Source: JAAXIE01 sp965204245 (GTDB lineage Bacteria > Chloroflexota > Dehalococcoidia > Lucifugimonadales > JAAXIE01). Taken from it: a stretch of 64,000 bases of DNA. The first letter of the stretch is position 1. Every line of letters starts with the position of its first letter. The notes below the pieces were generated by a model that saw nothing but the letters and a program-made list of their open reading frames with translations, had not been told where the DNA came from and searched no databases. The stretch spans positions 186,001 to 250,000 of the forward strand of contig CBDBED010000003.1 of NCBI GenBank assembly GCA_965204245.1, written 5' to 3'. The position numbers and the translations under genes are program-made. Positions 45,600 through 56,134 of this stretch are shown piece after piece.

Positions 45600-47483
45600 T
45601 CAGGGGCTGTAGCCTGAGGGAGTGGTGAATTCTCTGGAGTCGCGGGTGATGTGGTCCATGAGGAAGGCTACGTCGTGGTAGGCGTCGAGGTTGCCCAACC
45701 GGCTGTCGAGGGCGCGGAGTTCGTCGGTGAGATACAGCAGGTCGCGGTGGACGGACGGGGCAGAGGCGTCGGCGAAGGGCAGACTGCTGTAGCGGTCTGA
45801 GGAGAGTGCGATCAGGGCGCCGAGTTGGAGGAGGGGGTTGTTAAGGGCACCGAAACCGATGTCGCCCTGGCCGGATATGGTGGAGTGCTGGCGGTTGGAC
45901 TCGCCGCTGGAAGGGGTTACCCAGCGAATCTCCACTTCTCCCAGACGGGCGTTTCGCGCCAGCCCATCACGGGTCAGTTCGAGTTCATAGAAGACGGTGG
46001 TGGCGGCGCCGGCGGGTATCTCGGCGAACTCGCGACGGGCCTCGGTGAAGCTCTCGTCGGAGGTGATGCGGTTCTCGTAGCCGACGATGCGCCATGCCGC
46101 CACCATGTCAGGGTCCCAAGTCACTTGGGCACGGGTCTGGTCGGCGAAGGGTATGGAGAGAGCGAGCCAGTTCTCGCGGCTGAAAGTGGCAAGGGCTTGG
46201 GCAGTGTCCGTCAGGTAGCGGTACCAGCCGTTGCCGTGCTGAGCCAGTTGCTCCAGCAGGTAGTCGTTGTAGTTCTCGATGCCCACGCCGATGGTGATGA
46301 GGCGCAGGGGATTTCTGCTGTCGTAGTCGCCTGCGGACTCGAGGATGGCGAAGGGGTCTGTGGCATCGACGTTGGCCACGCCGTCGGACATGAGGATGAC
46401 GTAATTGTAGGAGTTGGGGTTGTCGCGACGGGCGCGATCGGCAAGCTGCACGCCGAGGTCAAGACCGGCTTGGACGTTGGTGGAACTTTGAGGCGTCAGG
46501 GCGTCGATGGAGCGGGCCACGTCCCTGTCGTTTGGATGGGTGTGCTCGACGGTGTAGTGGCGTATGACCTCGTTGCTGAAGTGGACGACGGCGATGCGGT
46601 CACGGTCGCCCAAGCTGCGCCGGATGCTCTCGGCGGCCTCGCGGGCGATGTCCACGCGATTGCCCTGGTCCATGGAGCCAGAGGCATCCAGTACGAGGGT
46701 GACGTTGACGGGGGTGGCGTCGTAGTTGGCCTCGGGTGCTTGGAAGGCGATGCGGGCCATGTGCATGCGGTCGTCGAGGGGATGACGGAAAAGGTCGCTG
46801 GTGATGGCGAAGCTGTCGTCGCGGAGGGGGCGGTCGTAGTTGTAGTTGAAGGCGTTAATCCATTCTTCGGCGCGGACGGAATCGGGGTCAACGGCATAGC
46901 CTTGACGGGCCCAGTTGAGGGCGAGGTAGTAGGAGGTGCGGTCGGTATCGAGGCTGAAGGTGGAGACGTTGTCGATGGCGGAGGAGACGAAGCGCTCGCG
47001 TATGTAGTCCTGGAAAGTGGTGGCGGATGGGGTGCCCGTTGAACGGTGGGTTGGGGTAGGAGCAGCGGTCGGTGCGGGGGTGCCCGCTGACCTCTCCATC
47101 ATGGCAGCCTCGGAAGCGGGTGCTGGTGTTGTGATAGCGCTTGCTGTTGCGGAGGCGGTGATGCCCTCAGGGGCTTGCTGCGCACTGTTTTCTTGCACGT
47201 TGACGACTGTGGCTTGAGGAGTTGCAGCGGGAGTGGCCATCGGTGCAGCAGCGGCAGCCGGGGCGGCTGTGGGGCGTGATATCGGGCGAGCTTCGGCTGG
47301 GGCAGGGGTAGCGGCGGGTGCCTGTCCGGTCACTGACGGGGGAAGGGTGACGACTTCGACTGCGGCGGCGGGAGCCGCAGTCGCAGCGGGTGCGGCAGTG
47401 GGGTTGGCTTCCTCACCACCGCAGGCTGCCAGCGAGAACAAAACGACTATTACCAGCGACAGGATTGCTAGGAATCTGATCAT
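45600..47483 (-). CDS. von Willebrand factor A domain lipoprotein (YfbK-like)
   Basis: 627 residues from ATG 47483, fixed by AGGAGGG 6 bases upstream. Lipoprotein signal VVLFSLAACGG, a long Ala/Pro/Thr linker to about residue 150, and an N-terminal vWF domain (STFSLDTDRTSYYLALNWAR). The vWA domain has the metal-dependent adhesion motif DASGSMD and later SDGVANVDATDP. The C-terminal DUF3520 region contains FADQTRAQVTWDPDMVAAW. The family is anchored outside the membrane and probably mediates protein contacts; its ligand is unknown. Divergent from the peptide-binding gene across 110 bases. Confidence 0.9.
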   Translation of the reverse strand: MIRFLAILSLVIVVLFSLAACGGEEANPTAAPAATAAPAAAVEVVTLPPSVTGQAPAATPAPAEARPISRPTAAPAAAAAPMATPAATPQATVVNVQENSAQQAPEGITASATASAITTPAPASEAAMMERSAGTPAPTAAPTPTHRSTGTPSATTFQDYIRERFVSSAIDNVSTFSLDTDRTSYYLALNWARQGYAVDPDSVRAEEWINAFNYNYDRPLRDDSFAITSDLFRHPLDDRMHMARIAFQAPEANYDATPVNVTLVLDASGSMDQGNRVDIAREAAESIRRSLGDRDRIAVVHFSNEVIRHYTVEHTHPNDRDVARSIDALTPQSSTNVQAGLDLGVQLADRARRDNPNSYNYVILMSDGVANVDATDPFAILESAGDYDSRNPLRLITIGVGIENYNDYLLEQLAQHGNGWYRYLTDTAQALATFSRENWLALSIPFADQTRAQVTWDPDMVAAWRIVGYENRITSDESFTEARREFAEIPAGAATTVFYELELTRDGLARNARLGEVEIRWVTPSSGESNRQHSTISGQGDIGFGALNNPLLQLGALIALSSDRYSSLPFADASAPSVHRDLLYLTDELRALDSRLGNLDAYHDVAFLMDHITRDSREFTTPSGYSP

Positions 47484-47593
47484 TGCGGTCCCTCCTTGAA
47501 GGTTTGGAGTAGGGTCCGCACCTACAGACGGATGGAAGGCGGGAGAGGTTCCCGTTCGACGGAAGCGAGTTTGGTCACGTATTATTGGAGTCA

Positions 47594-49678
47594 ATGCGGA
47601 AGCTAATTTTTGTCTTGGTGCTGATTGCCATGGGGGCGATGACCGTCGCCTTGGCTTGGCCCTCTTCCGTTCGACCTGCACCACAGCCTGCTGGGACGGA
47701 ACCTTTTGGTTGGCCGTCCACTGCGCCGCAGCAGCAGACGGAGATCACGGGGCTATACGAGAACGCCACTGACGGGTTCTCGGTTGTGCTGCCTGAAGGC
47801 TGGATGGGAGAAGAAAGGGAGGACAGCTTCCCGCTGCTGTCCATAAGCGGCGGTGAGGCGGACGAGGAGGGGAATTATCCTGTCCGAGCACAGCTATGGG
47901 TCATCCCTCGTGGAGATGATTCACCGGCACAGGCTTGGATGGAGGGACAACTGGCGGCTTTGACCGTGGTCAGCAGCGAGCCGCGAACTTACGAGGGGGC
48001 CGAGTCCGCGCACGAGTTGTTTACCAGCAGGCCCACTGAGGAAGGGGAGGAGGCGCTGGTAGACCTGTGGACGGCCATCGCACGGGGCTCGCAGATGTTC
48101 CTGCTACGGGTGCAGACTGCTGAGACGGACTGGGCGACTTTCGAGGCGGATGCGAACGCCTACATGGAAAGCTTCATGCTGCAGACGCCGACGCCCTTTG
48201 GAGCGTCGCGGGAGGACTCGCTGTTCCAGTGGTGGGGGGAGATTGTGACCCTTGACCCTGCGCTTTCCCGCGAAGGAGCCGGGGGCATAATGGGGGCCAT
48301 ATTCAGCGGCTTGGTGAAGCTGGATACAGACCTGCAAGTTGTGCCCGATATGGCGGAGTCATGGGAGGCGTCGGAGGACGGCACCGTGTTCACGTTTACG
48401 CTGAAGGAGAACGTGCGGTTCCATGACGGGCGGGCGGTGACGGCTGCGGACTTCAAATATTCTTGGGAACGGGCGTTGCACCCCGACCTAGAGTCGCCGG
48501 TGGCCTTTACCTATCTGGGCGACATCGCGGGGGCCCAAGCAGTGGTTGATGGGGATGCCGAGGGGCTGGAGGGTGTTGAGGTACTCGACGACCGGACGCT
48601 GCGGGTCACGATCACGGACTCGTTCTCGTATTTCCTTGCGAAGCTGACGTACCCCACTTCGTTCGTGGTGGACCGGGCCAACGTGGAGACCGGGGAGAAC
48701 TGGACGGACGCGCCGAACGGAACCGGAGCCTTCAAGCTGAAGGTCTGGCAGAAGGACAGGCTGCTGATACTCGAGCGCAACGAGGACTGGTACGACGGCG
48801 CACCTGCATTGGCTCATGCGGTGTACCGGATTTTCGCTGGGAACTCGATGCAGATGTACGAGACCGGCGAAATCGATTTGACCCGTATCTACACCAACAA
48901 TATCGACCGTGCCCGGGACCCGGCTAACGCCCTGAACAACGATTTGAGGGAAGGGACCACCCTGTGCACGAGCTACTTGGGATTCAATGTTTCGCACCCT
49001 CCATTTGACGACCCCAAGGTGCGGCAGGCACTGACCCTAGCCATGGAGGCGGACAAGCAACTGGAGGTGACGTACAAGGGGTTGGCCGAGCGGGCTGCCG
49101 GTTTTGTCCCGCCGGGCATGTTCGCCCACAATGACAGGGCGGTGCCGTCACGATTCGACTTGGAGACTGCCAAGCAGTTGCTGCGGGAGTCCCGCTATGG
49201 AGGAGCCGAAAACCTGCCGCCCATCACGTCCTATGCCCGGGACGACGCCATCCACTGGGCATGGCGGGAGCATTTGGGGCTGGAAGTGGAGGCGGTATCG
49301 GTATTCGAATTCTCCGATTTCTTGGAGCGCTTGGACAATGAGGAGTACGGCGTGTTCACCGCAGGCTGGTGCGCCGACTATCCAGACCCGCAGAACTTTT
49401 TGGATGTGCTCTTCCATAGCGAGAGCGCCGAGAACCGGTTTGGCTATGTGAACGAGGATGTGGACGCGCTGTTACTGGAGGCGGGCGTGGAGTCGGACCA
49501 GGACCGCCGCGCCAGCCTTTATCAGATAGCTGAGCAGTTGGTGCTGGAGGACTGGGTCGCTGTGCCATTGCGCCACAACAACGCGTACTTGGTGGTCCGT
49601 CCTTACGTCAAGGGATTCGAACTCACACCCATAGGCGTGCCGCAATTGCAGAACATATCCATCGAGCGTGAGCAATGA
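47594..49678 (+). CDS. peptide/solute ABC substrate-binding protein with N-terminal PsbP-like module
   Basis: 694 residues. A signal peptide (LIFVLVLIAMGAMTVALA) lacks a lipobox Cys. Residues about 55-195 form a PsbP/DUF1795-like domain (GFSVVLPEGWMGEE). From about 200 to the end is the SBP_bac_5 (OppA/DppA) fold: LDPALSREGAGGIMGAIFSG, DMAESWEASEDGTVFTFTLK, HDGRAVTAADFKYSWERAL and WCADYPDPQNFLDVLF. It should capture peptides or similar solutes; no permease genes are nearby. ATG 47594 is preferred over an in-frame TTG at 47585. Its TGA overlaps the ATG of the next gene. Confidence 0.9.
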   Translation: MRKLIFVLVLIAMGAMTVALAWPSSVRPAPQPAGTEPFGWPSTAPQQQTEITGLYENATDGFSVVLPEGWMGEEREDSFPLLSISGGEADEEGNYPVRAQLWVIPRGDDSPAQAWMEGQLAALTVVSSEPRTYEGAESAHELFTSRPTEEGEEALVDLWTAIARGSQMFLLRVQTAETDWATFEADANAYMESFMLQTPTPFGASREDSLFQWWGEIVTLDPALSREGAGGIMGAIFSGLVKLDTDLQVVPDMAESWEASEDGTVFTFTLKENVRFHDGRAVTAADFKYSWERALHPDLESPVAFTYLGDIAGAQAVVDGDAEGLEGVEVLDDRTLRVTITDSFSYFLAKLTYPTSFVVDRANVETGENWTDAPNGTGAFKLKVWQKDRLLILERNEDWYDGAPALAHAVYRIFAGNSMQMYETGEIDLTRIYTNNIDRARDPANALNNDLREGTTLCTSYLGFNVSHPPFDDPKVRQALTLAMEADKQLEVTYKGLAERAAGFVPPGMFAHNDRAVPSRFDLETAKQLLRESRYGGAENLPPITSYARDDAIHWAWREHLGLEVEAVSVFEFSDFLERLDNEEYGVFTAGWCADYPDPQNFLDVLFHSESAENRFGYVNEDVDALLLEAGVESDQDRRASLYQIAEQLVLEDWVAVPLRHNNAYLVVRPYVKGFELTPIGVPQLQNISIEREQ

Positions 49679-51027
49679 GGCGAGCCCTGTCATTCGCGCT
49701 TCTGACGATCGCGATGGCGCTGTCACTGGCGGCCTGTGGCGGGCCTGGTCCAACGCCTACGACCACACCGGAGGTCGCGATCGCTCCCGTTCCCGAGCCG
49801 CTGGTGGAGGTGCAGGCAACTCCTGCACCTGCCACCCCGGCACCAGCGAGCAGCCCTAGGCCCACCCCGTCTCCTGCGCCGGTGAGCAGCCCCAGGCCCG
49901 CTGCAGTTCCCGTACCGGCAGTCACACAGACTCCTACTCCGGCACCCGCTCCAGTTAGCCCGCCCACACCGGAGCCAACGCCGGTGTTCATTCCTGCTCC
50001 GCCACCTCCAGAGGCCGACTTCGAGGTCAGTGTCAGCGAGGCGGCGTTGGAGTTGCCCGATTCCATTACGTTCAGCATGGAGGGCAGCGGGGTCCGTCCC
50101 ATCGAAATCGTTGATGTGGAGTTTGGGACCGAGCACGTGTTCTCTTGCGCCTCCAGTTCCTACTGGACGGCGCGGACGGACTTTGAGCCGGGTGAGGAGG
50201 TCGAGGTTTCCTGGGAGTGGGACATGCGTCGCCGCGGGTCCGTGCCTCCAGGTGCCCTTGTTTGGTGGCGCTGGAGAGTGGTGGACGACTTGGGCCAAGA
50301 GTTCCGTACATCCCGCGAAGAGGCGATATTCTCTGATGACCGCTTCGAGTGGCAAAGTCACGCGGATGGCAACATCACCTATTACTGGTATGCAGGGGGA
50401 GACGACTTCGGGCAACGCCTTGCGGATGGAGCGAGGGACGGCCTAGCAACTCTGCAACTGGGAAGGGAGCTTGTGGCGCCCATCAAGGCGTTCGTCTATG
50501 AGAGTGCGGGCGACGTGCGGGGAGCAGTGTTGTTTGCACAGAACTGGACTGGAGGCGTGGCCTTCGTGCGCCACAACATCCTGCTGATCGCAGTCAATCC
50601 GGATGAGTTCGATAAGCAACTTCAGGGCGTTGTCCATGAGTTGGCGCACCTCCTGATAGAAGAGGTGACGTTCAACTGTTTTAGGGGAATCCCCACTTGG
50701 CTGAATGAGGGACTGGCCGTATACGCGGAAGGCACACTTCCCGCGTTCCAGCAGCGCGCTCTTCAGCAAGCTATTGCCGAGGACGACCTGATTAGCCTGC
50801 GCAGCTTGAATGGCAGCTTTCCCGCTGCTGATACCGGCGCGACTCTCTCATACGCGCAAAGCTACAGTCTGGTGAACTACCTGATTGACACTTATGGCTG
50901 GCCAAAGATGCAGGAGCTTTTGGCCGTGTTCGTCGAAGGCTCGACGGACGAGGATGCAATCCGCAGGGTCTATGGGTGGAGTTACGACCAACTGGAAGCG
51001 GAGTGGCGCAGTTCGCTGGGCCTGTGA
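49675..51027 (+). CDS. lipoprotein zinc peptidase (gluzincin, MA-like)
   Basis: 450 residues. Lipoprotein signal MALSLAACGG and a Pro/Thr/Ala linker to about residue 115. A beta domain follows (FEVSVSEAALELPDSITFSM). The peptidase domain has HELAH (zinc ligands H321 and H325, catalytic E322) and a downstream Glu in TWLNEGLAVYAEG, as in peptidase MA families. The start overlaps the upstream stop (ATGA), so it is co-translated with the peptide-binding protein. Together they may trim and capture peptides at the cell surface; this is inference. Confidence 0.88.
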   Translation: MRRALSFALLTIAMALSLAACGGPGPTPTTTPEVAIAPVPEPLVEVQATPAPATPAPASSPRPTPSPAPVSSPRPAAVPVPAVTQTPTPAPAPVSPPTPEPTPVFIPAPPPPEADFEVSVSEAALELPDSITFSMEGSGVRPIEIVDVEFGTEHVFSCASSSYWTARTDFEPGEEVEVSWEWDMRRRGSVPPGALVWWRWRVVDDLGQEFRTSREEAIFSDDRFEWQSHADGNITYYWYAGGDDFGQRLADGARDGLATLQLGRELVAPIKAFVYESAGDVRGAVLFAQNWTGGVAFVRHNILLIAVNPDEFDKQLQGVVHELAHLLIEEVTFNCFRGIPTWLNEGLAVYAEGTLPAFQQRALQQAIAEDDLISLRSLNGSFPAADTGATLSYAQSYSLVNYLIDTYGWPKMQELLAVFVEGSTDEDAIRRVYGWSYDQLEAEWRSSLGL

Positions 51028-51077
51028 TGGCCTGCGGACAGGATTACTGGATTCAGTGGGGTTAGCGGCCTACTGGC

Positions 51078-52073
51078 CTATTGGAGGGTCGAGTGGTGAG
51101 TTTCAGGGGCGAAGAGTTCTTCGGGGGACGGGCTGCTCTGGATAAGGCCCTGTTCCTGCATTAGACGCAAGAAAGTCTCCAGATGCCCATAGTTGGCTTC
51201 CAAACCGTAGACAAAGGGGTCTGGGCCAAGGACTGATTCCTGTTGCTCCAAGAGGTCACCGATCCACGGCACCATGGAAAAGAGAGCGTTCATGTTGCGC
51301 TGCCTTGCCATTGCATCGGCCTTGGCCTTTACCAATGCCTCGTGGAGACTCATGGCGACCCAGCGGTTGCGTTCGTATATCTGCTGATTAATCACAACGG
51401 TGTGCATGATGGGAAAGATGCCAGTGCTCCGGAAGTAGTCCGCCTCTATATCCGGGTAGTTGGAGAAGAGGCGGACGACATTGGGAGAACGACGGAGGAA
51501 GGACGGAGGCGCCGCAGACCACATCAAGGCATCAATCTCGCCGTCCTCCAGCATTTGGTCCAGCCACTTGTCTTGGGGGACGAAGTTGGGGCGCATCCAG
51601 CTTGGTGGCTGGAGTGTGAGGCGCTCCCGGTAGTCGGGCTCGGGGCCGACCATGGGCCCGAAGTGCCATTCGACCTGCTGCAGGTCTACGCCGTGTTCTT
51701 CCAGATGGGCCCTTTGCCATACACCCGCAGTCTGATTCAGGTCATGCACTCCTATGCGTTTCCCCATCAGGTCCTTGGGGCTGGTGATGCCGGCATTGGC
51801 ATTGATGAAGATTTCGGAGTGGCGGAACTTCCGGGAGGGGAAGGCGGGGATGGCAATCATGCGGCGGTCGCCGCGTGAAAACAGGTTGACGTAAGTGCAA
51901 AAGGACATCTCGCAGGAGTCGAACTCTGCCGAGCGGGCTTGGCGTTGGAACATATCGCGCAGGTTATCCATCTGCAGGTAGTGGAGGTTGATGCCATCGG
52001 GTTGGACCGTGCCGTTTTGAAGGGCAATGGTGCGGTCGTACAGATAGCAGGCAAAGGTGATGTCCAAAGCCAC
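51078..52073 (-). CDS. 4,5-dihydroxyphthalate decarboxylase-like / NMT1-like periplasmic-binding-fold protein
   Basis: About 331 residues from GTG 52073, chosen for GGAGG upstream; the longer frame overlaps the HTTM gene and is not accepted. Hallmarks are ACYLYDRTIALQNGTVQPDG, SAEFDSCEMSFCTYV, IAIPAFPSRKFRHSEIFINA and DLMGKRIGVHDLNQTAGVW, matching Pht5-type proteins of the NMT1/thiaminase-like binding-protein fold. No signal peptide is seen, so it is likely cytosolic. Many such proteins are annotated as ABC substrate-binding proteins, and the true reaction is uncertain. It follows the HTTM gene by 62 bases on the same strand. Confidence 0.82.
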   Translation of the reverse strand: MALDITFACYLYDRTIALQNGTVQPDGINLHYLQMDNLRDMFQRQARSAEFDSCEMSFCTYVNLFSRGDRRMIAIPAFPSRKFRHSEIFINANAGITSPKDLMGKRIGVHDLNQTAGVWQRAHLEEHGVDLQQVEWHFGPMVGPEPDYRERLTLQPPSWMRPNFVPQDKWLDQMLEDGEIDALMWSAAPPSFLRRSPNVVRLFSNYPDIEADYFRSTGIFPIMHTVVINQQIYERNRWVAMSLHEALVKAKADAMARQRNMNALFSMVPWIGDLLEQQESVLGPDPFVYGLEANYGHLETFLRLMQEQGLIQSSPSPEELFAPETHHSTLQ

Positions 52074-52135
52074 GGCGGAAGTCCTCCATGCGACACTGGT
52101 TTTGGTATGCAAGGATAATACTCCATCGGGCTTGG

Positions 52136-53608
52136 TTACCGTGGGGCGGGGAGCACCCAATGCTTGGGACCAATGCCGCGTCCGACTGAAGCGAGGTCGA
52201 CCGCTGGGTCTATCAGGCGTGTCGCCGGGCGTCCGTTATAGCTGACATACGCGTCAACGCGGACTTCTACGTCCTGATGGCCACTGCCTTCAAAGTCGTC
52301 CCGGATGATATGGGCAGTAGCCAGTATCAGGTCTGGTTGGTATGCAGCGCGTTCCGCTTGAGTGGGTGTGAGATACCGCTCCGGGTAGACCAACACCTCT
52401 CCGTTTGTGCTCGAACTGTGGACTCGAAATCGCACGAGGCCCATCTTCTCTGTAACCAACACCATCCACGAGAACAGGTATCCTTCCTCGCTCCACTGCA
52501 CGTTGTCGGGGTAGGCCAAGTGGCGCAGAGGCAATAGCACTTGTAACACGAGGAATAGGCCCACCAGCAAAAAAGCTACCCGCACAGACCATGAAAGCGC
52601 CGTGGCACCCCGTGCTATAGGTGCCTCGTAAGGCGGCAGGGTGGTAAGCCCGCGTTTCCTGCGTATCCGTTGCAATAAACGCTCAGGCCAGTCCGCGTCC
52701 AAAAAGATGAGCGCGCAGCCCATCATTATCCAAGGGAACATGCCAATAGCCGGGAAAAGCAGCGCCGTCGCCAAGTGAAACAGCACCAGCAGGACATAGG
52801 CGTAAGGCCTCGTCCTGCGCCACAAAAGCCAGCCCACTATAGTGAGGTCGAAGACGGCTCCGGCCCAACTCATCACATGGGGCAGCCATGGTTCGCGAAG
52901 GAACGTTCCCACGAGAGGCGTACCGGTACTGTTGTAGAGCCAGATGGTCAGGGGCTGTGCCTCGACCAGCCAATCGGCGTTGAGTTTGGCGATGCCAGCG
53001 AACACGTATACCAGGCCGAGTTGCGCTCGCAACAACCACAACGCGCTCCGGGGAACGGTCGGATGGTCGCCGTCGTTTGCCAGACGTTCGTCTGTCGACT
53101 CATTCTTGCTCCTTCTTTTGCGTAGCCAGCAGTCCAGGGAAGCCACCCGCGCCATGGGCACGAACACCATGATGAAGCTGATCAAGCTCACCAAGTAGTA
53201 GTGGTTCAGGTATGTTGTCTGGTCGATGAGTTCCAGATAAGTGAAGAGCAGGAAGAAAGCGATAATTGAGAGCCGGTAACGGTATCCAAGGGCTACACCG
53301 AGGCCGGCTAGGCCCAGCATGCAAAAGTGGAGATACATACCCCAAGCCGGCCATGGTTGCACCCAGCCGAAGCCGGTATAGGTCAGGTGATGGACAGGTT
53401 CGATGTACACATCGGCGACCCATCCATTGGCCACGAACCGGACAACCGCGATGAGGCCGAGGAGACCAAAGATGATGCGGAAAGCGGCCAGTGAGGCAGG
53501 GGAGACGGGTTCGCACGCGGCTCGCGTGAGTCGTCCCGCCAAGTTAGCCCTAGGTTTTTCCGACGCCAACAGGCCAAATGGCTTGGCGGATGTGGTGGAG
53601 GCGGCCAC
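52136..53608 (-). CDS. HTTM-domain membrane protein (vitamin K-dependent carboxylase-like)
   Basis: 490 residues with about 8 membrane segments and an HTTM fold: SLAAFRIIFGLLGLIAVVRF, QLGLVYVFAGIAKLNADW and LFHLATALLFPAIGMFPW. The C-terminal 120 residues are soluble (FRVHSSSTNGEVLVYPERYL). HTTM proteins resemble gamma-glutamyl carboxylase, but their bacterial reaction is unknown. GTG start, 12 bases after the imelysin stop. Its position in an imelysin/di-haem oxidoreductase operon is a conserved association that suggests a role in iron or copper handling at the membrane. Confidence 0.88.
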   Translation of the reverse strand: MAASTTSAKPFGLLASEKPRANLAGRLTRAACEPVSPASLAAFRIIFGLLGLIAVVRFVANGWVADVYIEPVHHLTYTGFGWVQPWPAWGMYLHFCMLGLAGLGVALGYRYRLSIIAFFLLFTYLELIDQTTYLNHYYLVSLISFIMVFVPMARVASLDCWLRKRRSKNESTDERLANDGDHPTVPRSALWLLRAQLGLVYVFAGIAKLNADWLVEAQPLTIWLYNSTGTPLVGTFLREPWLPHVMSWAGAVFDLTIVGWLLWRRTRPYAYVLLVLFHLATALLFPAIGMFPWIMMGCALIFLDADWPERLLQRIRRKRGLTTLPPYEAPIARGATALSWSVRVAFLLVGLFLVLQVLLPLRHLAYPDNVQWSEEGYLFSWMVLVTEKMGLVRFRVHSSSTNGEVLVYPERYLTPTQAERAAYQPDLILATAHIIRDDFEGSGHQDVEVRVDAYVSYNGRPATRLIDPAVDLASVGRGIGPKHWVLPAPR

Positions 53609-53620
53609 GGCTTTGGTCTG

Positions 53621-54706
53621 CTAGCGCAGGGTATCGCCGTCGGTATCTGTGAATCCCACGGAGACTCCCAAAAGGCTCACCACCTCCGTGGCGATGGTCC
53701 GTCGCAAGTCAGACAGCCGGTCATGAACTTCTCGCACTTGGTCGGGCCTCTCGTCGATGGCAGCTTTCAGGGTACCATCGACTGCATCAATGGCGGTGAG
53801 TGCTGCCGTGAACTGCTCCCGCAATCGTTGATCGGTTTCCTCTGAGAGAGGTTGAATCAGATGGGATATACCGAGACTTTCCCCTCCAGCCCCCTCGTAG
53901 ATACGCTGCATCCCCAGCAGTTCGTGGCGCAGGTCAGCCAGGCCGTTATCAGCCACCGTCCCTGGTATGAACGTCAGGTCAGGCTCCCCACGCAGTCCCA
54001 AGGCCGTGGCCAAGCGCATCTCTACGATGTCGCGAATGAGAAACACTTGGGTGCGTACCGCCTCTGCCACGCCTTCACTGGCCAGAAGCGAGAGGTCTGA
54101 CCTGCCCGTGAGATAGTCCTTGTAAGGAGGTGATCCGTCTGCGCCATCTACCCATGCCGACCGTATGGCTTCAGCCTCTTCTCCCGCCACATCAGTCAGC
54201 GAAGTGAGGAAAGAGCACCTTGCAGGCGCATTCTTCAACGAATCAACTGCCCCATCGTCGAACAGGATATATTCTATGGCCCCAAGCCCACGCCGGTTGG
54301 AGGCTAGCGTTTCCCGTATATCTCCCGCCGTGAATGCAATATCTCTGGCCAGCGTTTCCTCAACACCCTCCGCATCGGTGGGCGACCAGTCCATCAAGCT
54401 GCGTGAGCGTCTGTCCATGACGGGGCCGAACCACATGGCCTCTGATGTCATCCATGATGCCCGCGCATCTCGCCACGCCTGTTGCGCATCGCCCAAAGCT
54501 GCGTCCTCTGGGTTTTGGCAGAGGGTTTGCGATGCCTCGTGCAGCGTGCCCATGTCTTGTGCAACCTCTTGGAACGCGGGGACCGCAACTTCGTCCGCGA
54601 GGCTGATCAGGACCTCCGCGTCCGAAGGACCCTTCGACCCGCATGCGGTCACAAAGAGGGTCAGAACAGCCAGCGCAGCCATCAGTGGCAAGAGGGGGCG
54701 CGCCAT
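53621..54706 (-). CDS. imelysin-family lipoprotein (COG3489 type)
   Basis: 361 residues. Lipoprotein signal AVLTLFVTACGS, then an all-helical imelysin domain: DARASWMTSEAMWFGPVMDR, RRGLGAIEYILFDDG and a C-terminal SHLIQPLSEETDQRLREQF. The GxHxxE motif of classic imelysins is replaced by G-L-G-A-I-E, so its metal site, if any, differs. The start lies 2 bases beyond the upstream stop. It is the third gene of the operon led by the imelysin at 57325. Confidence 0.88.
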   Translation of the reverse strand: MARPLLPLMAALAVLTLFVTACGSKGPSDAEVLISLADEVAVPAFQEVAQDMGTLHEASQTLCQNPEDAALGDAQQAWRDARASWMTSEAMWFGPVMDRRSRSLMDWSPTDAEGVEETLARDIAFTAGDIRETLASNRRGLGAIEYILFDDGAVDSLKNAPARCSFLTSLTDVAGEEAEAIRSAWVDGADGSPPYKDYLTGRSDLSLLASEGVAEAVRTQVFLIRDIVEMRLATALGLRGEPDLTFIPGTVADNGLADLRHELLGMQRIYEGAGGESLGISHLIQPLSEETDQRLREQFTAALTAIDAVDGTLKAAIDERPDQVREVHDRLSDLRRTIATEVVSLLGVSVGFTDTDGDTLR

Positions 54707-54708
54707 TT

Positions 54709-56127
<1,419 letters not shown>

Positions 56128-56134
56128 GTAACCT

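Noticed and set aside
45825..47042. 405-residue plus-strand frame
   Set aside because: Antisense to the vWA lipoprotein; Val/Gly-rich shadow with no domain.
52074..52160. Longer start for the Pht5-like protein
   Set aside because: It would overlap the HTTM gene and lacks a ribosome site; GGAGG supports GTG 52073.
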